64,000 nt of DNA, from the NCBI RefSeq assembly GCF_003369915.1, contig NC_046677.1:10788001-10852000 (forward strand), in the 5' to 3' direction. Numbering within the stretch: the stretch's first letter is position 1; each line of letters begins with the position of its first letter. The DNA is from Drosophila miranda (lineage: Eukaryota; Arthropoda; Insecta; Diptera; Drosophilidae). The translations under genes and the position numbers were made by a program. Below, piece after piece: positions 1-9,355 of this stretch. The notes under the pieces are model-generated. The model did not search any database and had not been told where the DNA came from. It worked only from the letters and a program-made list of their open reading frames with translations.

Positions 1-1312
1 ATAAATCGATAAATGCTATTGGTTTATCATTTTATACTTGGTAAAACTCTGGGGGCTTTTTATTAAAGAAATTTTAACATTACAAAAATGCGGCAATGAA
101 ATCCAATTTCTTGCAATTACGAAATCCGTACACTTTTGCTTCACTGTCAGAGGAATTCGGAAAGAGAAAAACAAGATCAAAAGACAGCCTAGAAATTAAG
201 TCTTGTGTTGAAATGTATGACCATTCGACATTTTAATATGCCAATCCCTCTAGTTCTAGGTACAAATTAATCGGGAAAGTTTTTTTTCGCAGAGAAGCTC
301 TAAAGTTCTGACGAATTTTCATGATAAAGTCCTCGAGTACTTTCAATCCCCCAGCCCCCCACTTCCTAACGAGTATATTGCCACAATTACACGCTACTTG
401 CATTTTATCCCCCCATCTATGGCTCTTCTAACCCTTATAGTCCCCTGCTGTGAGGAATTCCCGACAGTGTTGGTTTACGGTCGAAAGACCGCAACAATGT
501 TACTGCTGATGTAAATCGGATTATTGTTTAATTATGCAACTAACAGGCATTTGAAAACAAAGCACAATTTGATATGTTACCATTCGTTATGGTTGGATTA
601 CTTTGGGAGGAGAAGGAGAAGAATAGATCTAACAATATAACAGATTTTCATTTATCGATTCTCCGCAACGAATTGGCAGCTCTGTGGCTGTGTGGGTGGC
701 CGATGACAGCTGTCAGGTGGCAACAGAAACTGTCACATACCTCTCTCGTGCGACTGAAACGACTGAAACGGCCAGATACGTTGGTTTATTGACCCCTCGG
801 GCCGGGGCTTTGTCTGGGGGTTTACTCTCCAATTTGTGCTGAGAGCTGTGCTCGCTCAATCAATTAGGTTTCTTCTCCATCAGCAGCTCCACATCATATT
901 TTCTGCTCATTTGATTAATGTATTAGCTACTCAAACGGAGACCCGGGACGGAATACCGAGACGTTTCTCCACTCTCATCAGCACACTTTTGAGCTAAGCT
1001 CCAAGACCAGACTTGTCTTGTCTTGTCATTCGTGTTCCTCCGCCTCATGTTGTCCCCTCTCGTTTGGGGTATGCGATTTGTTCTGGTTTGGTTTTGTCTG
1101 CGGTCTGCACCGCCGCCTGTCCGTCCGGTTTTCACCTGGCGACGGGGACGTTCACGACACTCTCTTTATTGAGAGCTTTTATTCATAATTTCTTGCTGCC
1201 TCTCGAGCAAAACTACTGTTAGTTCTTATTTCTATGCTGCTGCCTGCTTTCTCTTCACCTTTGAGAGCATTTGATTGTCAACCGGATAGAGGTTTTTGAA
1301 GAAGCATTACAG

Positions 1313-2444
1313 AAAAAACGAGGGGGAACGTTGTGAGTTGCTGCGGACACCGCAACTCTACGGTTATACCCGATACTAAGTCAGTATGGCTCTCCTCCGG
1401 CAGACGCCGCTAATATTAAACGACACGACAAAGAGTGCGTGCGAGAGAGACAGAAAATCAGTCTGAGCGTGACGTCGGGCGCTGCGTAGCCACTGCAAAT
1501 TGATTTGTTCCTTTTGGCTATAAAAATGATCCGATCTGATCCAGATTCAGCAATCTGATAGATATGGTCATTATCTATGATTCTGCGTTTTTAGTTTTCT
1601 CGAATGTGCAATATTGTGGATGCAACAGATTTTCGTCCTTTGTGTGGGCGGAAGGGGGTGGGGCGAAATTTTGAGATACACGTTTTATAGTAAGATCTAA
1701 CAGGAGTGCGGATACCAAATTTGGTTACTCTAGCCTTAATAGTCTCTGAGATTTTTGAATATCCCCAGATTTTCGTCCTTTGCGGGGGCGGAAGGGGGTG
1801 TGGCGAAATTTTGAAACAAACTCGTCTCGGTCCGATATATTAGGAGTGTGGATACCAAATTTGGTTGCTCTAGCTTTTGTAGTCTCTGAGATCTAGGCGC
1901 TAATGTTTTACTCTAAGCAAAGCCGCCTATGCTACGTGTGTGTTAGAGAGAGACAGGGCGAGAAAAAATGAAATTGTTTTCTTGATGCTGGCTATAATAA
2001 TTATACGATCTGGTTCAGATTTTGCACTCTAGAAGATATAGTCATCTTCTACGATTCTGCGTTTTTAGTTTTCTCGTATCGTCGAAATTGTGGATGCCAC
2101 AGATTTTCGCCCTTTGTGGGGGCGGAAGTGGGCGGGGCAAAGTTTTGAAATATTCTTGTAGCAGTGACATATCACAGAAGTCTGGATCCAAAACATCGTT
2201 GCTCTAGCTCATATAGTCTTTGAGCACTAGGCGCTGAAGGGGACGGACAGACGGACAGACGAACAGACGGACAGATGGACGGACGGACAGACAGACAGGG
2301 CTTAATCGACTCGGCTATTGATGCTGATCAAGAATATATATACTTTATGGGGTCGGAAACGATTCCTTCTGGACGTTACACACATCCACTTTTACCACAA
2401 ATCTAATATACCCCAATACGCATGTTGAGTATCGGGTATAAAAA
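1313..2444. mobile_element. INE-1/DINE-1-like non-autonomous element, copy 1
   Basis: The block is homologous to a second copy at 52700-53655. Shared parts are an A-run plus CGAGGGGGAACGTTGTGAG left end, GC-rich internal modules with GGGGGCGGAAGGGGGTG, a GGACAGAC-type minisatellite near 2238-2300, and a right end reading CTTTATGGGGTCGGAAACG followed by AGTATCGGGTATAAA. Short inverted motifs sit near the ends: TTATACCCGATACT at 1364-1377 and its reverse complement at 2428-2441. This architecture (subterminal inverted repeat, internal microsatellite, no ORF) matches the Helitron-related INE-1/DINE-1 family as I remember it. The family name is from memory, not a search. It lies inside the chic intron. 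Confidence 0.7.
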
Positions 2445-2653
2445 TTGCTATAGTTATGGAGATGTTGAAGGAGAATTTTCTGATTATAGTGAAAGCGATT
2501 CTATTCAAAGAAGGATCCTTAAATAACTATTGAGAGATAAAGAAATAGAGAAAATAATTTTTGCTGAAAGGAAGGCGTTTCAAGGGTGAGAAATCTTTCA
2601 AACCGTAAGGAACTGAATGGTATAGGATTTTAATGAGAGTTCAGAGAAGGGAT

Positions 2654-2819
2654 GCATTTAAAGTTGATTTATGCCACAGTAAGGAGAGGAGAGGAGTAGG
2701 AGAGAAAGATAGGTTTTGGAAAAAAAGCTTTCGTTTGCATTTAAAGTTGATTTATGCCACAGTAAGGAGAGGAGAGGAGTAGGAGAGAAAGATAGGTTTT
2801 GGAAAAAAAGCTTTCGTTT
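2654..2819. repeat. Perfect 83-bp tandem duplication in the chic intron
   Basis: Unit 2654-2736 begins GCATTTAAAGTTGATTTATG and ends AAAAGCTTTCGTTT; it is repeated at once at 2737-2819 with no difference that I can see. Identity over 83 bp indicates a recent duplication or an assembly duplicate. The second copy ends about 80 bp before the profilin splice acceptor, so it could affect branch-point spacing. Confidence 0.95.
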
Positions 2820-2898
2820 CATTTTATTAGACAGACTAGTAAAGAACTCTTATAATTTTTGTATAATAACAATTTCCCCTCCCTTTTAATTTTTACAG

Positions 2899-2996
2899 CC
2901 GTCATCGTTTCCATCTACGAGGATCCCGTACAGCCCCAGCAGGCCGCTTCCGTTGTAGAGAAACTCGGAGACTATCTGATTACTTGCGGGTACTAG
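2899..2996 (+). CDS. chic: Profilin (chickadee), last coding exon
   Basis: The exon follows a TTTTACAG acceptor and, starting with two bases of a split codon, reads [20 protein letters not shown] then [11 protein letters not shown] and a TAG stop at 2994-2996. This is the conserved C-terminal helix of profilin, which with the N-terminal helix forms the poly-proline-binding face; neighbouring residues contact actin. Profilin (about 126 residues in flies) binds G-actin, promotes nucleotide exchange and feeds formin-driven filament growth. Only about 32 residues are in the window; the rest must be encoded to the left. The near-exact match to the D. melanogaster tail as I recall it supports chic. 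The tiny exon is missed by ORF-length criteria because an intron precedes it. Confidence 0.93.
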
Positions 2997-4690
2997 ATAG
3001 GAGGGAGAATAGATCAACAACACAAACAACCACAACACCCCCAAAACAAAACAAAACAAAACAAAACAAAACAAACTACACCTCCATCAAAAACATAAGA
3101 AAAACACCCCAGCAACAACCAGGAAACAGCAACAACAGCAGCAGCAACAGCAGCAACTTTGATATGAAGATGGAGAGAGGAAAATGCTAATAAGAAAAAA
3201 GAAAAAAAAAAATGGAAGTAATTATTAATATTTAAAATATGAATTAAATTCCCCCCCACTAAACGGCCTACGAGAGGATACAAGGCCCTCAAATTCTGTT
3301 CTGAAAACGCAAATCAATTACCCGCAAAAAACAACAACAACAATAAACTACAACAAAAAAAATTATAAATTTCTCTGCATTATTATGATTAAAGAAAACT
3401 TTTGGTTTATACGATAAAATAAAATATAAAACAAAAAACATTAAGAATTCCAGTCCTCATCTAAAATCCGAAAACTTTGGAACAAACGTAGAATTGTAAA
3501 ACAGAAAAGAAAGAAAGAACGAACGCAAAGCAACGCAACGCAAAAGCAAACAAAAAACAACAATTTTTGAAACATTTTTTGTATAGCAATATATACACCC
3601 AGTGGTATATATATATATATATGCAATGATATATATATATATATATCTGTACACAGCCAGAAATGAAGAATAAAAAGAGAGTGAGTGAGTGAGAGAAGAT
3701 ATCGGAGAAGAGAGAGACTTCTGAGGGTAGGCAGAGAAGAGCAGAGAGAACTCACGAGCAAAAACGAAATAATCGAAAGTAAATATATATCTATATATAT
3801 ATTTATATATGTAAACTATTTGGAGATCCATGCAGATGCTCTATTTATACATGTGTGTGCGTGTGTAGTGTGGTATGCACGTGTGTGCGGTGTGTGAACA
3901 CTTTTTATACGATTGCGAAACTTACATAAAATAAAGAATCTAGATTCTGTTTTCTCAATTCCAAATCCCCCAAACCACGCCATTTTGCCATAAGAAATGT
4001 CTATGTATAGGGTATAGGATCTTGATCATAATCACACATTCGCTCGCTCTCTCTCCATCTCTTTTTCTATACATCTCTTCTTTTTTTTTGTGCGCATTGC
4101 TTTTCATGTTTCGAAAATCCTATCATACTACATCATACATAACATACAAAAAAAACCTTATATGTAGACCGTTAAGTGCAGTGTGCAGCCCTGGGGTATG
4201 CGTTGCCCAACACTGAACCGGAGGAACATTCATTGCTGAAAGTGCACCACTGAGGAAGAACAGAATTCGGCAGTTAAATCGCCATTTAAACTCTCTTACC
4301 ATACGAATAACGTAACAAACAATGCATGTGTAACATTTAAACATACGATTACCATACTACAACAAATCATACATAAATTAATGTGGCTTTTCCAGACCCT
4401 CCCCACCCACAAATACTAGCCCCATACTCTCTCCCTCTCCCTTACCCTTAGCTTCCCCCTTCCCAACGAGTCCAAAAAACACACACAAAACAGACATTTT
4501 TCGTACAAGCAAAGGAAACGTGAAGTAAAAACCGAATGCATAAATATATGAATATAAAACATAAAAAACAAAAAACAAAAAAACAAAAAGCAACATATAT
4601 AATACGATACTTTAATACTATTGAAATAAAAAACTCGAGTGAGACAAACAAAAATTCTCCTCATAAAAATTAAAACAAAAAATATGTTTT
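2997..4690 (+). other. Probable chic 3' UTR with simple repeats
   Basis: The stretch is non-coding after the profilin stop. It holds an AAAAC tandem run (about 3040-3074), a CAG/CAA run (about 3125-3155), TA dinucleotide runs near 3606-3646 and 3784-3810, and several AATAAA-type polyadenylation signals (about 3670, 3931, 4625), compatible with alternative 3' ends. ORFs here are simple-sequence artefacts. The transcript end cannot be set from sequence alone. Confidence 0.5.
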
Positions 4691-4725
4691 TTTCTTGGTT
4701 CCTTTCAGATTTTCTTTGAATGCAC

Positions 4726-5290
4726 AGCTATCGAAGGGTATCGATAGAGTGGCGAACTTTTTCAGCTTTAATCGCTAGTGTTATCTAAAAAATTGATGAT
4801 TCTTTGTGGCTTTATGAATTCCTTCGTATTCTTTAATTAATTTTCCAGGTCTGCTCAAGATACGGGTATCGTATAATCGATAGATCTTTGAACTCGAGGT
4901 GTTATTTCCAGGGCCTTACAAATTTGTGATTTATAGTGGCTTTGATTGATTGGCATTGGAATGCTCTGTCTATTTTTGGTATAGTCTTTGTTTCGTTTTC
5001 TTTTCTTAATTTTTAGGTATACTTTCGATACGATTATCGTAAAATGGATAGATCATTGAACCTTACCGCTGTTATCGCTAGAATTAGCAATATGGATCTT
5101 TCTTTTTTGCTATGTAGCCATTGTTCTTCCCCCTGTCCCTTACCTTTGCCTCAGCTTCATAGATCAACAGATCAATGAACTCTTCGGTGTTGTTATCGCG
5201 CCAGAGTTCCAAAAATGTATAATGCTCGTACTTTGTAGCTTTAATGGTTGTCTTTCAATTAATTTATAAGACATTGCTCTGCCCATTTTT
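4726..5290. repeat. Degenerate tandem repeat with TATCGATA-like cores
   Basis: About four diverged units of roughly 130-190 bp share a core resembling AATCGATAGATCNTTGAAC followed by GGTGTTATC. Cores are near 4738 (GGTATCGATAGAG), 4868 (ATAATCGATAGATCTTTGAAC), 5030-5075 (ATTATCGTAAAATGGATAGATCATTGAAC) and 5160-5200 (GATCAATGAACTC then GTTGTTATCGC). Between cores, a segment like TTAATTAATTTT and GCTCTGYCYATTTTTGG recurs. TATCGATA is the DNA replication-related element bound by DREF, so regulatory activity is possible but unproven. Confidence 0.55.
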
Positions 5291-6755
5291 GGGTCTATGC
5301 AAATTGTCAAGTTATTTTTATCGCTGCATAATCTAATATATTCAATGCGACACGCCTGACGCAAGTGCGCAATTATTTGGGGGTCAACAAATATTATAGT
5401 ACAGAAAACAGAGATATTTATTTATTAATTTTCTGTGCATTTTTCCGTGTGGGGGTCTCTCCAATTTTTGCAGCTGGCATTTCTTTCAGTAATTTTTTTA
5501 TTTGTCGTTTTGACGCTGTGTCGGCATCCTCATCCTCCGCCGCAAAAACATTGACCCAAATTGTATTTTGTAAATGTGTGAAAATATGTACAGATATTTT
5601 TCCGAATGTGCTCATCCGCGGCTGTTCATCTTTCACTTTCGCTTTCTCAATAGCTCCCTCTTCTTTTTTCTCCTCTTTATTTTTGTTGCTATTTTTGGAG
5701 AAAATCAAAATGATTCAAAGAAAGAGCTGGCTGGCTGCTTCCCCGTCTCGACAACTTTTTATCAGCAGTACAATTAATCATATATTATTATTGTAACTTT
5801 TTTGAGTGGCCTTTGGCTTCCCCCATAGCCCCTCGCGATGCTCTCTCTCGCTTTCTGTAATTTGAGGCGCGTGTTGTTTTTATTTCCATGTTTAACGGAC
5901 AAATTCAAATCAGCTGCGGCTGCGGGGCAACGAGCGGAGCGGACGAGAGATTGATTCATTTAATAAAATATGCTAATGTTAGTCGTAGTCTCTCTACGAT
6001 TTCCCAGACGATACAGAAATGCTTTCGCTATTTCTGTGCTTGGGTCGTTAGTGTGCTTCAAACGTGATTTTTGAAGGTTTCGCAGAGCATTAGGGTATGG
6101 AGGGTTCCACGTAGGCCACATCTTTTGCTTAAAATTCTAAAATAAAGCTCTGAAATCATGTATGAACCAATATCAAGGCATCCACCAAGAATCGATTTGT
6201 TAATCATCGAATTTCTGACAACCAATGGATTGATTCTTCAAAATACAAACTCGAATGAATGACAGCCTCGCTTATTACTTCGTTTAGGGAGTGTATACGT
6301 TCATGTCTTTTCCAATCTTTGCGATTGGATGTGATAATTATTGAGAATGTTTCCTATCTGTCCTCTGATGTTCTCTCGCGTGTTCCCTTGTTGGGGCCAA
6401 ACGTATTTAATCTCGAAATGGGAAATTTTAAGCAAATGTTTTTGGAGTGTTTCCAGCGGGGACAGCCAGTTAGTTCCTTCGCTCAAACAGCAAGTATTTT
6501 GCTTTTGCATTCTCAGGAAGGAAAATGATTCAGCCGACTGCTGGTGCTTCACTTGCCGAAGAATAAATTCGGAGCAATGGGGGAAGTTGGGAGCAAGGTT
6601 TCTTCTAAACGATCATCGCTTTCATATTTACAACATTTTCTAATTATTTCTCATCCCAGATTGCTTTTAAAACAGTAGAATAATTGTAGACATCATACCA
6701 TAAAGTCTAGTAAATTATAGTTTATATCGAAATAAATTCTAAGTATCTTTCAAGA
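5291..6755. other. Intergenic DNA, chic to Ucp4B
   Basis: No gene supported. A 96-codon minus-strand frame at 5418-5708 has a charged Lys/Glu-rich composition, but it is opposed by a similar-length plus frame and carries no recognisable motif. Ucp4B regulatory DNA presumably lies at the right end; no clear TATA box was seen. Confidence 0.5.
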
Positions 6756-7763
6756 ATGGACAAGGATCCTCAAAAACACTCTATATTAAAGTCCAATAAA
6801 ATGGACAGACGACCACAATTGCCGCCAGTAAATGTCGCTGAACCGCTGACGGTTCGATCGGTCCTCCAACTGTATTTTAACACCTTTCTGGGCGCCAATT
6901 TCGCCGAGTCTTTTGTGTTTCCATTGGACGTGGCCAAGACCCGGATGCAGGTGGAGGGCGAGGAGGCCAAGAAGACGGGCGCCAAGGTACCCAATGCCTT
7001 GGCCACACTCAAAAGTATGGTCAAGAACGAGGGACCCAAGACGCTCTATGCTGGATTTTCGGCCATGGTGGCCCGGAATTTGATCTTCAACTCGATGAGG
7101 GTTGTGCTATACGATGTCTTTCGGCGGCAGTTCATTCGCGTGGACGAAAACAAGAAGGAAAGCCTGTCCGTATCCTCGGCCCTGATGTGCGGCTTCGTCG
7201 CTGGCTGCATTGCCCAGGCTTTGGCCAATCCCTTTGATATCGTAAAGGTGCGCATGCAGACGGAGGGCCGTCGCCGCCAGTTGGGCCACAAACCTCGGGT
7301 CAGCAATATGTTCAACGCCTTCACGGGCATCTATCGCGAGGGTGGCCTCCCCAGCATGTGGAGGGGCATAACTCCAAGCTGCCTGCGCGCCTGCCTTATG
7401 ACCGCCGGCGATGTGGGCACCTACGATCTGAGCAAGCGTTTCTTCAAAAATCTACTCGAGCTGGACGATGGCCTTAGGCTGCGATTTCTCTCCTCCATGT
7501 GCGCTGGTCTGGCGGCCAGTGTTCTCAGCAATCCCGCTGATGTGATCAAATCCCGAGTAATGAATCAACAAACGGATGCAGCGGGCAAGAATCTCACCTA
7601 CAAGAACTCCATGGACTGTCTCGTGAAAACTGTCAGAGAGGAGGGGGTTCTAACGTTGTACAAGGGCCTGCTCCCTTGCTGGTTCCGTCTGGGTCCGTTC
7701 TCGATACTGTTCTGGTTATCAGTGGAGTTTTTGAGAGATTTGGAGGGACAAACGGGGTTTTAA
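6756..7763 (+). CDS. Ucp4B: Mitochondrial uncoupling protein 4-like carrier, Ucp4B
   Basis: A 335-residue single-exon member of the mitochondrial carrier family (SLC25), UCP4/5 branch. Three repeats carry the PX[DE]XX[KR] signature: PLDVAKTRMQ (residue 56 on), PFDIVKVRMQ (159 on) and PADVIKSRVM (260 on). Each marks the end of an odd-numbered transmembrane helix, so six helices in the inner membrane are expected. The C-terminus ends LEGQTGF, shared with the next gene. Family members exchange small anions or leak protons; the fly UCP4 substrates are not settled. The ATG at 6756 precedes a charged N-terminal leader; an internal Met at codon 16 is a possible alternative. With Ucp4C it forms a head-to-tail pair from tandem duplication. 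The symbol rests on synteny with the D. melanogaster Ucp4B/Ucp4C pair. Confidence 0.88.
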   Translation: MDKDPQKHSILKSNKMDRRPQLPPVNVAEPLTVRSVLQLYFNTFLGANFAESFVFPLDVAKTRMQVEGEEAKKTGAKVPNALATLKSMVKNEGPKTLYAGFSAMVARNLIFNSMRVVLYDVFRRQFIRVDENKKESLSVSSALMCGFVAGCIAQALANPFDIVKVRMQTEGRRRQLGHKPRVSNMFNAFTGIYREGGLPSMWRGITPSCLRACLMTAGDVGTYDLSKRFFKNLLELDDGLRLRFLSSMCAGLAASVLSNPADVIKSRVMNQQTDAAGKNLTYKNSMDCLVKTVREEGVLTLYKGLLPCWFRLGPFSILFWLSVEFLRDLEGQTGF

Positions 7764-8287
7764 TTACTCCGGTAGCTCTCTAGGAACTACGGTAAATCAA
7801 TGGAAACAAATTATGATCTTAAGAGGTGTAAAAGAGTACCACAGATCACCATCTTCAGTAGAATTAAGATGAAGTTAGATAATCGTTCGCAGTGGATCTC
7901 TGCTTGTACGGTTTCTAACATTTTATTTGTAAATTCAATGCTCGTAGAAAAGAGTCTTCAAAGATGATAGACCCCAGGGGAAAAGAGGATCTTTATTTAC
8001 TGGGATAGATAGTAGAAAGTCTTCACTTTCGATGGAACAAATAATACTATAAAAATTGAAAAGTGTCGTGTAAAAAAGCAACAGCATAATTTGGCAACGA
8101 TCATCTGCAGATGATATATGTGTTTGTTTTCCATACATTTTCTCATTAAAATCGTATATGTAATACTCATAGAAAAAGTCTCCCCATAATAATATAATGG
8201 ATTTATTCAACATAAAACTCGTAATTTGAAATCATTGTCATTAAAAGTTGTCATATAGTTTATATATTTCGAAAAATCACTCCAAAT
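7764..8287. other. Spacer between Ucp4B and Ucp4C
   Basis: AT-rich, with no ORF of interest and no clear TATA box. It must hold the Ucp4B polyadenylation site and probably the Ucp4C promoter. Confidence 0.5.
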
Positions 8288-9355
8288 ATGACCCGTGAGG
8301 ATGCACCCCAGAATTATATCCGTCATAAATATCTCTCACCGACCATTTGCTATTTGGAGAATGGCAAGACTCAGCCTTTCAGTGGCATGTTTGCCCTGTA
8401 CTTCAACACCTTTTTGGGTGCCACAAATGCAGAGTTCTTCACGTATCCTATGGATGTCACCAAGACTCGCCTGCATTTGCAGGGAGAGGCGGCGGAGAAG
8501 TCGGGACGGGGTAAGCCCCGGCTCGGAATGATGGGCACTGCTCTGGGCATGGCACGGCAGGAGGGTCTGAGCGGTCTCTATGCCGGATTGTCCGCCATGA
8601 TCATCAGGAATCTCTTCTTCAATGGCTTGCGTGTGGTATTCTATGACTGCCTTCGCTCGAGATTGGCCTATGTCGATCCTGGCAGTGACAAGGAGGTTTT
8701 GACAGTGTCCCGTGGATTTGGTGCAGGTTGCTTGGCAGGGTGTGCTGCTCAGTTTATAGCCAATCCTCTGGACGTTGTCAAAATTCGCATGCAAATGGAG
8801 GGCAGACGCAGGGCTCTTGGACATCCGGCGCGAGTGAGTAATGTCAGGCAGGCATTGGGGGATGCCTACCAGCATGGCGGCTTGCGATCGTTGTGGAAGG
8901 GCTGTGGCCCCAGCTGTGCACGCGCCATGCTAATGACAGCTGGTAAGTGTACTGAGATCTCTGACTATATCAGATACCATATTCTTTGTTTATCTCCAGG
9001 GGACACAGCCTGCTACGATCTAAGCAAACGTCACTTCATGGCCTGGCTACAATGGCCAGATGACCTTTTCATTCAATTTCTATCGTCCATTTCTGCGGGT
9101 TTTGCAGCAAGTGCTTTGAGCACTCCCACGGATGTGGTCAAGTCGAGGATTATGAATCAGCCGACGGATAAGTCTGGCAAAGGTCTGCACTATAAGAACG
9201 CCTTCGACTGCTATTTAAAGCTCATCACACAAGAGGGTCCCACGGCCATGTACAAGGGTTTTATACCCTGTTGGATGCGCATAGGTCCTTGGTCGGTGGT
9301 ATTTTGGGTTACCTTTAAGAACCTCAGAAAGTTGCAGGGACAAACGGGGTTTTGA
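8288..9355 (+). CDS. Ucp4C: Mitochondrial uncoupling protein 4-like carrier, Ucp4C (two exons)
   Basis: Exons 8288-8942 and 9000-9355 give 336 residues. The 57-bp intron starts GTAAGTGTAC and ends TATCTCCAG; splicing joins GCT-G to GG-GAC, restoring MTAGDTACYDLSKR, which aligns with MTAGDVGTYDLSKR of Ucp4B. The intron is a multiple of three without a stop, so the unspliced frame is also open (355 residues), but its 19 extra residues would fall inside a conserved segment. Carrier signatures PMDVTKTRLH, PLDVVKIRMQ and PTDVVKSRIM mark three repeats and six membrane helices. It shares the LQGQTGF-type tail with Ucp4B. A role in inner-membrane anion or proton transport is inferred from the family; in D. 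melanogaster Ucp4C is mainly testis-biased as I recall. Confidence 0.88.
   Translation: MTREDAPQNYIRHKYLSPTICYLENGKTQPFSGMFALYFNTFLGATNAEFFTYPMDVTKTRLHLQGEAAEKSGRGKPRLGMMGTALGMARQEGLSGLYAGLSAMIIRNLFFNGLRVVFYDCLRSRLAYVDPGSDKEVLTVSRGFGAGCLAGCAAQFIANPLDVVKIRMQMEGRRRALGHPARVSNVRQALGDAYQHGGLRSLWKGCGPSCARAMLMTAGKCTEISDYIRYHILCLSPGDTACYDLSKRHFMAWLQWPDDLFIQFLSSISAGFAASALSTPTDVVKSRIMNQPTDKSGKGLHYKNAFDCYLKLITQEGPTAMYKGFIPCWMRIGPWSVVFWVTFKNLRKLQGQTGF

Larger units (their letters stand above)
1..2898 (+). other. Intron of chic (profilin), no coding exon seen
   Basis: No open frame here resembles the missing N-terminal part of profilin, so the stretch appears to be the intron before the last chic exon, with the penultimate exon left of the window. 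It ends in a T-rich tract and a TTTTACAG acceptor at 2891-2898. Within it lie an INE-1-like element (1313-2444) and an 83-bp tandem duplication (2654-2819). The first 1.3 kb shows nothing further that I can name. Exonic 5' UTR could be hidden here. Confidence 0.6.

Noticed and set aside
2984-3292. ORFs rich in Thr/Gln/Asn after the profilin stop
   Set aside because: Produced by AAAAC and CAG simple repeats in the 3' UTR.
5418-5708. 96-codon charged minus-strand ORF
   Set aside because: No motif, Lys/Glu-rich low complexity, opposed by a plus ORF of similar length, no promoter or splice evidence.
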